DNA of 64,000 bases, taken from assembly GCA_910574255.1 (NCBI GenBank), contig CAJTAK010000001.1, forward strand, positions 209,779 through 273,778. The letters are read 5' to 3'. This document shows, one piece after another, positions 43,479 to 53,893 of this stretch. Under the pieces are notes generated by a model, which was given only the letters and a program-made list of their open reading frames with translations, was not told where the DNA came from and ran no database searches. Both the position numbers and the translations under genes were made by a program. Each line of letters begins with the position of its first letter. The first letter of the stretch is position 1. The stretch is from Clostridia bacterium. Its GTDB lineage: Bacteria; Bacillota; Clostridia; Lachnospirales; Lachnospiraceae.

Positions 43479-44090
43479 ATGGATAGGAAAAACGAAGGAT
43501 ATGCAGGCTGCAGTATTTTTGGCGAACATGCCATTTTTAAGAAGCCATGATCATGCCTGTAAGAATGGAGGAATCCGGGCTCGATAACGCCTGCGGCTAT
43601 CTTCGGGATAACCTGTTTTCACAGCTTAACATGGAAGAGGAAAAAGATTCGAGACCCTTAAAGCTGTTACAATATTTATGTCCGACGGCTCCTTGCATGA
43701 TAGTAAGGGTGTGTAACTGGAAAGAGCCGCTTTATGTGTCGATAGGCTCCGAGTTAAAAAAAGGCATGAACCTGCGTGCAAGTTCAGAAGCGATCCGGGC
43801 CCGTATATGGCGATTGCCAATCTTGATTCGCTCCTTGGCGAGCTGGCCTTGAGAAGATATCTTCTGGATAAGCTTCGGTACTTAAAGAGCGGAAAGTCCG
43901 TTTTCGGGGAATATGAACAAATCCCGCCATCGGGAAAATGCAGACCAAGTTAAGGGACGTTTTTGAGAATTTGGAAATATCGGATTTGATGGCAAAAGAA
44001 TTTTATACGGCCATTCTCGTATTTTACCCGGAATCCAAAGAGGCGGAGCAGGCGGCATTCTTGACAAGCGGAATAGACATGAGTTTGCAA
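43479..44090 (+). pseudogene. Broken copy of the HExxH metallopeptidase gene
   Basis: Starts like 23330 (MDRKNEGYAGCSIFGEHAIF), then a stop, a ~220-bp internal deletion between two GGAGGAA boxes (joint near 43565), and at least two frameshifts. Homology ends near 44085; the HExxH part is absent. Not functional. Confidence 0.8.
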
Positions 44091-44198
44091 GGTGCTTTGA
44101 ATTGTGTAACAAAACATGTCCATTTTTCAAATTAAAACTGCAGAATCCTGCCGGTTGTAAAAATTGAGACATATGTTATAAGAAAGTAAAGAAAGGAT

Positions 44199-44688
44199 AA
44201 CTGATGATATTACCATATCACTTATCCGTGATACGAAACCGGAGGGGCTATTTCGGTATTTTGCTCAGCATGAGATCAAGATGGAAAATCCATATCCCGG
44301 AATATATTATGTTATGGGAGCCGTCCTGTTTCCTGCACAGATTATTGTGGGAAAGGAATTAAAACAGACGAGCCATGCATGGCTCAAGGCATTATCTGAC
44401 AAGATGCAAAAGCAGGAAATGAGAGAACTTCTGGAAATGATAGGTGGTCTTTCACGGAAGTATGACAAGGAGCTTGCGGATTCCGTACTAAAGTAAGCAA
44501 CCGGGCAAACAAGCAGATAATTGAGGAGATGAGAGTATGTGCGAGGCATTATTAGAAATCATGCGCCCCGAGGTTGAGAAAATCACAAAGGAAATTGCAG
44601 AGGAAAGCGAAAAAAAGGTAAGGAAAAAGGTAAAGAGGAAGAAGAAATAGAAGCTGTTCTTTTAGGGAAAGAGCCTGTACTGGCATAA
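44199..44688 (+). pseudogene. Truncated copy of the PD-(D/E)XK nuclease-like gene
   Basis: Matches 25283-25860 (DDITISLIRDTKPEGLFRYF onward). The N-terminal nuclease core is deleted, and frameshifts occur near 44494 and 44615. It ends with the same PVLA-stop. Relic of the duplicated block. The 44689-44834 spacer shows nothing else. Confidence 0.8.
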
Positions 44689-44834
44689 GGAAAACAAAAC
44701 GGGGATACAGATAGTGTCTTCCATTTTGTTCTTTTATGCGCAGGCTTTGAATGCTAAAATGAAATGTTTAGAGGAGATGAAGGCAGGCATGCTGCCGCTG
44801 AGTCTGTTCTCGCTGCGATGGAAATAAGAATATT

Positions 44835-44870
44835 TGGAGGACTGTCACATAATGGCGACAGTCCTCTTCT
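44835..44870. terminator. Hairpin at the end of the metalloprotease-like gene
   Basis: GAGGACTGTC (44837-44846) with GACAGTCCTC (44857-44866), a 10-bp perfect stem, just past the minus-strand stop at 44876. Confidence 0.65.
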
Positions 44871-44875
44871 TATGG

Positions 44876-45694
44876 TCATTTTTTATCACTTTTTGAATTA
44901 TCAGAAAGGGCAGCTTCAGGCTCATTATCCGCCTTTGTAACAGTGCGGGTGGTACCGCCTGATACATATACCTTGCCGCATTCCGGGCAAATATCCGTAT
45001 GTAAGGTTACGCTTTGGCTCACTACCTTGCGGTCTTCACGCTCCGCTTTGGATTGCTCATGAAATACATGCTCCATCTCATGTCCTCGGACAGCAGCGGC
45101 TGCCGTATCCGGATCAATCCGGGTAGGTGTCTGGAAAGAAACGCTGGGGTCATCAGAACCGTCCTGATATTTGCGCTTCTCACAGGTTTCGCAATGGCCC
45201 TCCTCGCTGGCCTTTTGGACATCATCGATACCTGACATGCTTTCCGGGGCTGCTGTCCCTGCCGGGGGATCTACATATTGAATCCGCATTCGTACGGCCA
45301 GCTGTGCCGGATCAAGATGCAATCCTGCAGGCAGTTCGTTATTTGTAAACGGCTGGGATACCGAAGCAGCCAGGGCTCCTTTGGGAGTATCAGCGTTGCC
45401 GGGAGCTGCATATTGGATTCGAAATCGGACAGCTTGTTCTGCAGCGTAAGTCTCCGTTTGTGAAGGTGCAGCAGATATTACAGGAGTTGCTGCATCCGGA
45501 TTCACTGAGAGAATAGGACGTATGGGCTGAACAGGAGTTTCCGGATCAGCAGCTCGATGGGGACTTAACACAGCAACAGTGTTTTTGTTTTTAACATTTT
45601 GCGTTTGATTCGTCTGGCCTGCCATGAGATTGGCAGTGCCGGAATACCGATAGACGTTGTAATAAGAATTCAAACCAGAAATTGCGCTTACCAT
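44876..45694 (-). CDS. SprA-related putative metalloprotease family protein
   Basis: 272 aa. A variable, Pro/Ala-rich N-terminal half precedes a conserved end with CETCEKRKYQDGSDDPSVSFQ, a helix containing RGHEMEHVFHEQ, and CPECGKVYVSGGTTR. This is the SprA-related (putative metalloprotease) family: one Cys pair, a His-rich HExEH site and a second Cys pair. No signal peptide. It marks the return to ordinary chromosomal genes. Confidence 0.7.
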   Translation of the reverse strand: MVSAISGLNSYYNVYRYSGTANLMAGQTNQTQNVKNKNTVAVLSPHRAADPETPVQPIRPILSVNPDAATPVISAAPSQTETYAAEQAVRFRIQYAAPGNADTPKGALAASVSQPFTNNELPAGLHLDPAQLAVRMRIQYVDPPAGTAAPESMSGIDDVQKASEEGHCETCEKRKYQDGSDDPSVSFQTPTRIDPDTAAAAVRGHEMEHVFHEQSKAEREDRKVVSQSVTLHTDICPECGKVYVSGGTTRTVTKADNEPEAALSDNSKSDKK

Positions 45695-45857
45695 AAATAT
45701 TACCTCTGTTGGATTATACCATAAATCAAAAACTCATGCTCGCCGCAACTGAATAAAGAAGTTTATTCTCTGCCCGGACGATCCTTATATTTAAGAATAA
45801 TTTTATTATAGCAGATTTTTCTACAAAGGCAAGGGATATAATTCCATAAAAAACTAA

Positions 45858-46868
45858 TTACAGCAAAGTCACTCCATGCTTCTGAGCCGTCCTGCGTACC
45901 TCATCGGGCCAGATGGATACCTGCACCTCTCCAATATGAGCTTTGCGCAGATAGAACATGCAGATTCGGGATTGGCCGATTCCGCCGCCTACAGTATAGG
46001 GCAGCTTTTGCTCCAGAATAGCCTTCTGGAAGGGCAGTTCTGCCCGTTCCTCACAGCCTGCCAGCTTTAACTGCTGCGCAAGGGCTTCTTCATCCACACG
46101 GATCCCCATGGAGGACAGTTCCAATGCGTGGCCCAGAACAGGGTACCACACAATAATATCACCATTCAGATGCCAGTCATCATAGTCCGGCGCCCGGCCG
46201 TCGTGGGGCTTTCCATCAGCCAGCTTGTCGCCAATCTCCATAAGGAAGACTGCCCCCTTTTCTTTGGCAATGAGATCTTCCCGCTCCTTTGGCGTTTTGT
46301 CCGGATACAGATCTGCCAGTTCCTGAGTAGTGATAAAGAAAATATCTTTGGGAAGGATTTCTTCAATATAATCATAACGGATAGACATATATTTTTCCGT
46401 TTTTTTCAGAGCCTTATAGACTTTGCGGACCGTTTCCTTCAAATAATCTGTATTCCGATCCTCTTTGAGAATAATCTTTTCCCAATCCCACTGATCTACA
46501 TAGATGGAATGAATATTGTCTGTATCCTCATCCCGGCGAATAGCACTCATATCTGTATAAAGTCCCTCTCCGATGTGAAAGCCGTACTGCTTTAAAGCAT
46601 TGCGCTTCCATTTGGCAAGAGAGTGGACAATTTCTACCGGACGTTCCTCCTGTTCTTTGATACCGAAGGTAACCGGTCTTTCTACACCATTTAAATTGTC
46701 ATTGAGACCGGATTCCGGAGTGACAAAAAGAGGTGCGGAAACGCGCAGGAGATATAATTGCTCCGCAAGACTCTGCTGGAAGAAATCTTTTACCGTTTTG
46801 ATCGCAACCTGAGTATCATACAGGCTAAGCTGTGACTGATAACTCTTAGGTATGTATAAATGTTCCAT
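45858..46868 (-). CDS. asnA: Aspartate--ammonia ligase
   Basis: 336 aa, the usual length. Makes asparagine from aspartate, ammonia and ATP. The sequence matches AsnA throughout ([77 protein letters not shown]). AGGAGA upstream of the ATG. No T-box or other leader was seen in the short upstream region. Confidence 0.95.
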   Translation of the reverse strand: MEHLYIPKSYQSQLSLYDTQVAIKTVKDFFQQSLAEQLYLLRVSAPLFVTPESGLNDNLNGVERPVTFGIKEQEERPVEIVHSLAKWKRNALKQYGFHIGEGLYTDMSAIRRDEDTDNIHSIYVDQWDWEKIILKEDRNTDYLKETVRKVYKALKKTEKYMSIRYDYIEEILPKDIFFITTQELADLYPDKTPKEREDLIAKEKGAVFLMEIGDKLADGKPHDGRAPDYDDWHLNGDIIVWYPVLGHALELSSMGIRVDEEALAQQLKLAGCEERAELPFQKAILEQKLPYTVGGGIGQSRICMFYLRKAHIGEVQVSIWPDEVRRTAQKHGVTLL

Positions 46869-46956
46869 AATAAATCTCCTCTAAAAATTTTGTTGTATAG
46901 ATAAAATACGAAATCTATTATAGCAGAATTCATAAAAAAGAAAAGATTTTTATAAT

Positions 46957-46996
46957 AGAAAAAGAGCCGCTCTGACAGATAAATTTGTCAAAACGG
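46957..46996 (-). terminator. Intrinsic terminator of the cold-shock gene
   Basis: On the minus strand CCGTTTTGACA (46986-46996) pairs, with G-U pairs, with TGTCAGAGCGG (46967-46977), followed by CTCTTTTTCT. Confidence 0.7.
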
Positions 46997-47087
46997 TCCT
47001 TCTCAATTCTGCTTTAACCAGTTGCTTTTATCTTTTAAATGAATGCGATCTATAAAAATAAGACGCATGGACGGATAATTAGGCTGA

Positions 47088-47285
47088 TTAAACTCTGGTT
47101 ACATTAGTAGCCTGCGGTCCTTTTGCACCGTCTACAACGTCAAATTCAACAGCCTGACCTTCCTCTAAGGACTTGAAGCCGTCCATGGTGATGCCAGAGT
47201 AATGTACAAAAACATCGTTTCCCTGCTCGTCAGAAATGAAGCCGTATCCTTTTTGATTGTTGAACCACTTAACTGTACCTTGCAT
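47088..47285 (-). CDS. Cold-shock domain protein (CspA family)
   Basis: 65 aa, typical length. RNP1 KGYGFISDE and RNP2 DVFVHYSGI are intact, so it is a single-stranded nucleic-acid-binding RNA chaperone. The ~150-bp upstream region is the likely regulated 5' UTR. It has its own terminator and stands alone. Confidence 0.95.
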   Translation of the reverse strand: MQGTVKWFNNQKGYGFISDEQGNDVFVHYSGITMDGFKSLEEGQAVEFDVVDGAKGPQATNVTRV

Positions 47286-47448
47286 TGCGATACCTCCGAA
47301 AATAATAAAAAAGTGTCTTGTTGCAAAAGAGCAACTAGATATAGAATAGCATAAACGGAAAATGCTGTCAATGAAATTTAAATCTTTCAGGGTATTTTTT
47401 TAAGTTTTTTTGAATAAAGTTTAATAATGAAATAGAGTGCGATTTTTT

Positions 47449-48537
47449 ATGAAAAAAGAGAAGTTTTTCAGGAGATTAATTTTCTTGGAAGTATTGCTTT
47501 TGGCAGGTCTGTCGGCTATTTACGTTCATAAAAACAGGGAAATATCCGGCTTGTCAGCTACTGGGGCGGAAACAGGAGAGCAGGCGGGTGATTTTATCAA
47601 GTGGGTGGATTTTCAGGTATCGGCTTCGGCTCTGGGAAAGGCCTATGAGTATGACAGAGATACTTTTCAGGAGGAAGTTCATTTGAATTGGATTGAACTT
47701 CTGGCCTATACCGCTGCCAGAACAGGGGGGGATTTCTCCAATGAGAGTCAGGTGAATGCTTGTCTGGAAGAAGCGGCCGAAAAATTGACTCAGGGAAAGA
47801 CTACAGAAGAATTGACGGAAGGAATGAAATATTATGATTACTATCTGGAAGCATATACGGCTGTTTTGGGCGGCATGGTAGGCGAGTATGAGATACAGGT
47901 TGCTGCAAAGTCAGCCTCAGGCAGCCAAACTGATGAGGGAGATGCAGAGAAACTGGTATGGGAAAGGCGATATGGACTGAAGGCTTTTTTGCCCATTGCC
48001 AAGGATTTTCCTTATAGTGATTATGATGATTTTGGGGTATCCAGAAGCTATGGGTATCGGAGAAAGCATCTGGGACATGATATGATGGGGCAGGTAGGAA
48101 CACCGATCATTGCAGTAGAGTCGGGCTATGTGGAAGCTTTGGGTTGGAATCAGTATGGCGGCTGGCGTATTGGAATCCGAAGCTTTGATAAAAAGCGGTA
48201 TTATTATTATGCCCATTTGCGTCAGGGATTTCCATATGCTCTTAATCTGGAGGAGGGAAGTATTGTGCAGGCTGGAGATGTGATTGGCTATATGGGACAC
48301 ACAGGCTACAGCACTAAGGAGGATGTAAATAACATCGATCAGGTACATTTGCATTTTGGAATCCAGTTGATCTTTGATGAATCTCAGAAGGAAGGGAATT
48401 CGGAAATCTGGATTGACTGCTATCAGATCGTAAAATTCCTTTATCGAAATAGAAGCGAGTGTGCCAGAAATGACGAAACCAAGGAATGGTATCGGATCTA
48501 TGATATGAGGGAAATTGGGGAAAACGGCAATAATTGA
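47449..48537 (+). CDS. M23-family peptidase (membrane-anchored)
   Basis: 362 aa from ATG 47449. N-terminal anchor (LIFLEVLLLAGLSAIYV), a helical linker, then an M23/LytM domain: KHLGHDMMGQ (zinc His and Asp), a YYYYAHLR segment, GHTGYST and HLHFGIQL. M23 enzymes cut peptidoglycan cross-bridges or act as scaffold; both zinc motifs are present here, so activity is likely. It stands between the cold-shock gene and an amidohydrolase. A weak hairpin follows at 48571-48598. Confidence 0.85.
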   Translation: MKKEKFFRRLIFLEVLLLAGLSAIYVHKNREISGLSATGAETGEQAGDFIKWVDFQVSASALGKAYEYDRDTFQEEVHLNWIELLAYTAARTGGDFSNESQVNACLEEAAEKLTQGKTTEELTEGMKYYDYYLEAYTAVLGGMVGEYEIQVAAKSASGSQTDEGDAEKLVWERRYGLKAFLPIAKDFPYSDYDDFGVSRSYGYRRKHLGHDMMGQVGTPIIAVESGYVEALGWNQYGGWRIGIRSFDKKRYYYYAHLRQGFPYALNLEEGSIVQAGDVIGYMGHTGYSTKEDVNNIDQVHLHFGIQLIFDESQKEGNSEIWIDCYQIVKFLYRNRSECARNDETKEWYRIYDMREIGENGNN

Positions 48538-48646
48538 CTTTAATGACAGATTTGTATAAACTAATAAGAAAGACTGTCTTATCTTACGGCAGCCTTTCTA
48601 TTGAAAAAAGCGGACAGAAAATACTGAGAAATGAGGATATGGAAAA

Positions 48647-49519
48647 ATGCTCGGAGAGTGCCATGCCCATATTATTATGGATGGGAAGAATTATAAAGCA
48701 GCAGTTGCTTTGCATAAAGACGGGGTAAAAGATCAGGTTATTCGAGCACATTTTCAAACCTGGAAGGACAAGGGAATTACATTTGTCCGTGATGGGGGAG
48801 ATGCTCTGGGCGTTTCCAGACGGGCAAAGGACCTGGCGTCAGAGTATGGCATTGATTACCGGACCCCTTCCTTTGCAATTCATAAGAAGGGGCATTATGG
48901 GGGAATCGTGGGACATGCTTTTTCAGACTGGAAGGAGTATCATTCATTGGTTTGCCGCGCAAAAAAAGAAGGAGCAGATTTTATTAAGATTATGATAAGC
49001 GGCATTATGGAATTTGGCACTTTTGGCATGCTCACAGAGGAGGGACTGGCGGAACATGAGATTCGCCGGATGATTCACATAGCCCATGAAGAAGGTATGA
49101 CTGTAATGGCTCATGGAAACGGAGATAAAACTGTGAGAATGGCAGTGGAGGCTGGTCTTGATACACTGGAGCATGGGAATTATCTGGAGCAGGAGACACT
49201 GGATCTGCTGGCTAAAAGCAGGACGATCTGGATTCCCACACTGGCTCCGGTTGGGAATCTTCTGGGCTGCGGTCGTTTCCCGGATGAACAGATAAAGCAG
49301 ATCTTGAAGCGTCAGATGGACAGTGTTCGTTATGCCTTTACAAAAGGGGCATGGATTGGCCTTGGCAGTGATTCCGGTGCTTATCAGGTGTCACATGGAC
49401 AGGGGCTTTTGGAGGAATATCAATGGATGAAAGAGGCTGTGGGAGAAGAACAGGAAGCAGCTTTAAGAGAGTGTTTGTCGAAGGCAGAGGAACGAATTAA
49501 AAAAGAGATGAAACAGTAA
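48647..49519 (+). CDS. Metal-dependent amidohydrolase family protein
   Basis: 290 aa. Has the HxH metal motif (ECHAHII), the bridging Lys (FIKIMISG), His in VMAHGNGD and LEHGNY, and the catalytic Asp in GLGSDSGA. It is shorter than typical imidazolonepropionase-like enzymes (~400 aa), because the N-terminal beta-sandwich strands are missing. The substrate is not evident. GAGATGAAAC at the stop pairs with GTTTCATCTC (49528-49537), a terminator-like hairpin. Confidence 0.8.
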   Translation: MLGECHAHIIMDGKNYKAAVALHKDGVKDQVIRAHFQTWKDKGITFVRDGGDALGVSRRAKDLASEYGIDYRTPSFAIHKKGHYGGIVGHAFSDWKEYHSLVCRAKKEGADFIKIMISGIMEFGTFGMLTEEGLAEHEIRRMIHIAHEEGMTVMAHGNGDKTVRMAVEAGLDTLEHGNYLEQETLDLLAKSRTIWIPTLAPVGNLLGCGRFPDEQIKQILKRQMDSVRYAFTKGAWIGLGSDSGAYQVSHGQGLLEEYQWMKEAVGEEQEAALRECLSKAEERIKKEMKQ

Positions 49520-49561
49520 ATATATTGGTTTCATCTCTGATTAGGTAAATTATAAGCAGCT

Positions 49562-50212
49562 TTATAATTCCTCTCTGCAGAAATAGCAGGTACAATGGCT
49601 GGGATTCTGCTTTTCCGAAATCAGATTGTCAGCCCCGCAGTAACTACAGTGTACTACCCTTTTTCCGGCAGGGACAGGCATCCATTCCTCATAGCGCTCC
49701 CCAGATAAGAGGGAAGGATGATTAGGCTTTGAGGGCTTTACAAAGGCAGGCGCTGATGGAACAGGCTTTGGTTTTGAGGCAGAAAGACCAGGCGTATGAG
49801 CTCTAGCGGGCTTTGCAGGTTGTGTCAGAGTGCTTTTCCTGACAGAGGATGGATAAATCAGACGGTAATTGCGCTCGTCAATGGTTACCTGCAGGTAATG
49901 CCCCTGATCCTTTAACTTTTTAATCTCTCGAAGAACCTGGTGTTTGCTGATACCGAGTTCGTGAGCGATTTTTTCCATGTCTTGATATCGGTCAGTGAGA
50001 AGCAGACGATTGTAAACGGCCACCCGATCATTAGTGTCCTCTGTGCCATAGATTTGCTTATTTACCTGTCTGCTTACTTCCTTTTGAGAAAGCTCTGGTT
50101 TGGGCAGCTGCACATTTCGAAATACAGGCGGTGTATGGTGGGAGAATGACTTATCGCTTTTTACTTTTTTTACAATAGCAATAATGATAATGATAATAAT
50201 TAGTTCCAGCAT
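49562..50212 (-). CDS. Membrane-tethered winged-helix protein with zinc ribbon
   Basis: 216 aa. An N-terminal Ile-rich transmembrane segment (LELIIIIIIIAIV), a helix-turn-helix-like region (MEKIAHELGISKHQVLREIKKL, about residues 78-100), a Pro/Ala-rich linker, and a C-terminal zinc ribbon (HCSYCGADN ... CTCYFCREEL). Domain order suggests a sensor or quality-control protein; no characterised homologue comes to mind. Confidence 0.65.
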   Translation of the reverse strand: MLELIIIIIIIAIVKKVKSDKSFSHHTPPVFRNVQLPKPELSQKEVSRQVNKQIYGTEDTNDRVAVYNRLLLTDRYQDMEKIAHELGISKHQVLREIKKLKDQGHYLQVTIDERNYRLIYPSSVRKSTLTQPAKPARAHTPGLSASKPKPVPSAPAFVKPSKPNHPSLLSGERYEEWMPVPAGKRVVHCSYCGADNLISEKQNPSHCTCYFCREEL

Positions 50213-50353
50213 AGTGTGTACCTCTCAGATCTGCAAGTAAGACATACCTCAATGGACGAAGTGAGTCTTCCCCAAAGGGATATGGATTGAGGGATGTTCG
50301 CAGGATATTATATATTATGATACACGAAAATGATAAGAAGGGAAAGAGTGTTT

Positions 50354-51781
50354 ATGAGAAAAAGACAAATCAAAGTCGTTATTGGATTTCTGGCTCTGGT
50401 TTTACTGGCGGCTTTTTTGACTGTATATAAGGCGAATGCTGATAAAAAGGAACTGTTGGTTGAGGAAGAGCAGCAGGGGATGCAGCCAGAAGAGAAGCCA
50501 GTTGAGTCACAACCGGACGAGATCAGAGATGAAGAAGCGCAGTTAGCTTCATTTCTTCCAGACTATACAAGCGCTCCGCTTTTGAACACCACAGAGATTA
50601 AATGTCTGTCTATGGAGGTTGGCGCTTCTGAGGAACAGGTACAGCTAAACTGGTTTTCTCCAAGTGAGATACGGGGAAAAACAGAATGGAAAAATTCTTC
50701 CGGAAAGGTTCAGAGCTTTGAAGCGGAGTGCACGGCTTCTGTTGCTATGGCAGGCTATTATGTAAATAAGGCCGTAGTGTCCGGTCTGCGTTCGGGAGAG
50801 ACGTATACTTACCGGGTGGGCAATGAGGATGGATGGTCTCCGGAATATACCTACCATGTGCCAGAGGATACGGAAACATTTACGTTTTTGGTGACGTCTG
50901 ATGCGCAGATTGGACAGTCAGAAGTTGAGCTTCCGGAGGAAACGGCTGAGCGTTGGGACAGCGTATTAACACGATTGACAGATTATGTTCCAGAGGCAAA
51001 GTTTCTGCTTCATGCAGGAGATCAGGTAGCGGACTTTGGAAATCAGGAACACTATGAACTTTTTTTGGAACATTTGGCGTTGTACAGTATTCCTTTAGTG
51101 CCTGTGGTTGGAAATCATGATGTGGCAAATGAATGGAGTATGGAGGCAAACGGCCATCCAGACGGTCCCTATTTTTACGAACACTTTTTTGTGCCCAATC
51201 GTTCCAATATGGCTGAAGGGCAGTATGATCAGAACGGAAATTATTCTTTTATTTGGGGTGACATACTTTTTATTGTTTTAAATGGCTGTTATGGACATCC
51301 GGGAGAATCTCACGAGGCGTATGCGGCACAGATTGTTTCAGAGTTTCCCAAGGTGAAATGGCGGATTGTGATTCAGCATTATTCACCATACAGTGGGGTC
51401 GGATCTTCCGGCAATGGTATCAGTGATGATTATCTGGCTCATATTACTATTGATAATGATGTTGATCTGGTGCTGACAGGACACGATCATGCTTATTCCC
51501 GGTCAGCATTCTTGAATCGGGAAAAACAAGTGCTGCCTGACTATGATTATAAATCAGGCGGTGTGGCAGTGAATCCAGAGGGGGCAATGTATGTAACCTG
51601 TGGGACTTCCAGTGGGTGTCTGTATCATTCTATAGAAGAGGATGAGCATCTTGTATTTCAGGGACAGCCGGAGACGCCTTCTGCGATTCGAATTGATATA
51701 ACGGACAAGGAGCTGCGTTTGCGGACGTATCTGGTGGATTCTTGGACTTTGTATGATGAGTATACGATTCGAAAGGAATAA
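50354..51781 (+). CDS. Secreted metallophosphoesterase (purple acid phosphatase-like)
   Basis: 475 aa from ATG 50354. An N-terminal signal/anchor (VVIGFLALVLLAAFLTVY), an acidic linker, a purple-acid-phosphatase N-terminal/FnIII-like domain (SGLRSGETYTYRVGNE), then a calcineurin-type domain with VTSDAQI, HAGDQVADFG, PVVGNHDV, IVIQHYSPY and LTGHDHAYSR, i.e. all metal ligands. Probably hydrolyses phosphate esters outside the cell. The following truA gene starts 48 bp later. Confidence 0.88.
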   Translation: MRKRQIKVVIGFLALVLLAAFLTVYKANADKKELLVEEEQQGMQPEEKPVESQPDEIRDEEAQLASFLPDYTSAPLLNTTEIKCLSMEVGASEEQVQLNWFSPSEIRGKTEWKNSSGKVQSFEAECTASVAMAGYYVNKAVVSGLRSGETYTYRVGNEDGWSPEYTYHVPEDTETFTFLVTSDAQIGQSEVELPEETAERWDSVLTRLTDYVPEAKFLLHAGDQVADFGNQEHYELFLEHLALYSIPLVPVVGNHDVANEWSMEANGHPDGPYFYEHFFVPNRSNMAEGQYDQNGNYSFIWGDILFIVLNGCYGHPGESHEAYAAQIVSEFPKVKWRIVIQHYSPYSGVGSSGNGISDDYLAHITIDNDVDLVLTGHDHAYSRSAFLNREKQVLPDYDYKSGGVAVNPEGAMYVTCGTSSGCLYHSIEEDEHLVFQGQPETPSAIRIDITDKELRLRTYLVDSWTLYDEYTIRKE

Positions 51782-51829
51782 GGAGTTGCGAATCTTGTAA
51801 TAATGCGAAGCCGGAGGGAAAGAGCTTTT

Positions 51830-52582
51830 ATGAGGAATATTCAACTTTTGATACAATATGATGGGACACGCTATAATGGCTGGCAGAGTCAGGAGCACAC
51901 AAATCAGACGATTCAGGGAAAGCTGACAAAGGTGCTGGAGCGTATGCTGGGAGAGCCTGTAGACCTTCAAGGCTCCGGCAGGACGGACGCAGGTGTGCAT
52001 GCAGCAGGACAGACAGCTAATTTTCGGACGAAGACAATGATTTCTTGTGAAGAGATACTGGAATATGTAAATCGATATCTGCCGGAGGATATTGCGGTTT
52101 TGGAGGTACGGGAGGCAGAACTGCGGTTTCACAGCAGACTTCATGCAATTCGCAAGACTTATATTTATCGTATCTGGAATAGCCCCATATCCAATGTTTT
52201 TGAGCGGAAATATATGTACCAGGTAAAAGAGATACTGGATGCAGAGAAAATGAAGGAAGCTGCGGCACTGTTGGAAGGAACCCATGATTTTCGAGGGTTT
52301 TGTGCCAATAAGCGAATCAAGAAATCAACCATTCGAACATTGGAGCAAATCGAAATAGAACAAAAAGGATCAGAGATGTCCTTGCGTTTTACGGGAAATG
52401 GCTTTCTCTATCATATGGTCCGGATTTTGACGGGAACACTTCTGGAGGTAGGAGTGGGAAAGCGAAAGCCAGAAGAAATGACACAGATTTTAGCATCACT
52501 GGATCGGGAGAAAGCAGGTCCTATGGCGCCTGCTTTGGGGCTTTGTCTCTGGAAAGTGGAGTATGACAATGGGGATGTATAA
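51830..52582 (+). CDS. truA: tRNA pseudouridine(38-40) synthase
   Basis: 250 aa from ATG 51830 (GGAGGGAAAGAG upstream; the ATG at 51803 adds unrelated residues). Catalytic motif GSGRTDAGVHA with the nucleophilic Asp; also IQYDGTRYNGWQ, TYIYRIWN, HDFRGFCANK and FLYHMVRILTGTL. Isomerises uridines in the tRNA anticodon arm. Confidence 0.95.
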   Translation: MRNIQLLIQYDGTRYNGWQSQEHTNQTIQGKLTKVLERMLGEPVDLQGSGRTDAGVHAAGQTANFRTKTMISCEEILEYVNRYLPEDIAVLEVREAELRFHSRLHAIRKTYIYRIWNSPISNVFERKYMYQVKEILDAEKMKEAAALLEGTHDFRGFCANKRIKKSTIRTLEQIEIEQKGSEMSLRFTGNGFLYHMVRILTGTLLEVGVGKRKPEEMTQILASLDREKAGPMAPALGLCLWKVEYDNGDV

Positions 52583-52644
52583 GCTGAAAACTCTGGTGCT
52601 GCAAAGCAGGTCTGGCTGCATGTACATTTGATTAGGAGCAGAAA

Positions 52645-52687
52645 CGGAATGGGGCAAGGCTTTGCGGCGTCCCCATTCCGTATTTTG
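52645..52687. terminator. Terminator between truA and the binding-protein gene
   Basis: CGGAATGGGG (52645-52654) with CCCCATTCCG (52671-52680), then TATTTT. Serves truA and possibly the convergent gene. Confidence 0.85.
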
Positions 52688-52735
52688 ACAGAGCAACTTT
52701 AGATGTTTTTTAGTTGCTGTTTACATTCTGGTCAC

Positions 52736-53752
52736 TTACTTCGCTGCTTCTTCTGCAAAATCAGTAGTTACCAGATCTTCATAGGGAACTCTTGTTTCTA
52801 ACTCGTCGGCTTCCTCTAAGATATCCTGCAGCAGGGTAAAGCTGGATTCTTCAAAGACCAAATCAGACTTCCAGGTGTCTTGCTCATAATATCTGGTGAC
52901 AATAGCTGTGATTACGTCCAAATCTGTTTCTTTGAATTGGGGGGCAATAACTTTAGCTATTTCTTCCGGAGTGTGATTCTGCACATAGTCCATACCTTTC
53001 TGGAGCGCATTGGTAAATCCCTGTACCAGCTCGGGATGTTCCTTGATGTAGCTCTGCTTTGCACTGTAGGCCGTATAGGGAACATAGCCGGAATCTACAC
53101 CTAGGGATGCAACTACATAGCCGGCCCCTTCCTTTTCCAGTGTGGTGGCTCCTGGTTCGAACTCTACCGTAAAGTCGCCGCTGCCGCCGGAAAATGCTGC
53201 GGCTGTGGCACCAAAGTCGATGCTCTGGTCAATATTCATATCTGCTGCCGGATCCAGATTGTTTTTCTTTAGAATGTACTCGAATACCATCTGAGGCATA
53301 CCGCCCTTCCGCCCGCCTAATACATTTTTTCCTTTCAAATCGGACCACTGGAAGTTTTCCATAGGCTCTCTGGAAACCAAGAAATTGCCGGCTCGCTGGG
53401 TAAGCTGTGCAAAATTGACAATGTAGTCATCGGGATTCTGGCTGTAAACATAGATGGAGGCCTCAGAACCCATGAATCCAATGTCTGCCTCTCCGGATAG
53501 AACGGCGGTCATTGTCTTATCGGCTCCGAAGCCAGTAACAAGATCCAATTCGATTCCTTCTTCCGCAAAATACCCTTCTTCAATTGCTACATATTGGGGG
53601 GCATAGAAGATTGAGTGAGCAACCTCATTAAGAGTAACCTTCGTCAGGTCACCGGAAGCGGCAGGTGCGTCTTTGCCGCCGCAGGCGGTGATTCCAAGAG
53701 TAATCAGCGCCACTGCTGTAGCAGCCAGCAAGGCAGGTAGTTTCTTTTTCAT
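52736..53752 (-). CDS. NMT1/SsuA-type ABC substrate-binding lipoprotein
   Basis: 338 aa. Lipobox ITAC at about residues 21-24. HSIFYAPQYVAIEEGYFAEEGIELDLV is the start of NMT1/THI5-like periplasmic-binding proteins; GEADIGFMGSEAS and the second lobe follow. Ligands of this family include pyrimidine precursors, sulfonates and nitrate. No permease or ATPase is adjacent, so it is an orphan here. Confidence 0.88.
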   Translation of the reverse strand: MKKKLPALLAATAVALITLGITACGGKDAPAASGDLTKVTLNEVAHSIFYAPQYVAIEEGYFAEEGIELDLVTGFGADKTMTAVLSGEADIGFMGSEASIYVYSQNPDDYIVNFAQLTQRAGNFLVSREPMENFQWSDLKGKNVLGGRKGGMPQMVFEYILKKNNLDPAADMNIDQSIDFGATAAAFSGGSGDFTVEFEPGATTLEKEGAGYVVASLGVDSGYVPYTAYSAKQSYIKEHPELVQGFTNALQKGMDYVQNHTPEEIAKVIAPQFKETDLDVITAIVTRYYEQDTWKSDLVFEESSFTLLQDILEEADELETRVPYEDLVTTDFAEEAAK

Positions 53753-53893
53753 ATGAAATCCTCCTTATTCCTAATGATATACCATATGACAGGAATAGAA
53801 AAATGTGATAAGGATTTTCTTGTATTCATTTAAATCATTGCCTATAATAGAGAAAGAAAATTACAAAGAAAAGTCATAAGAGGGGATTGTGAA

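Noticed and set aside
45014-45463. Plus-strand ORFs over the SprA-related gene
   Set aside because: Shadows of a well-supported minus-strand gene.
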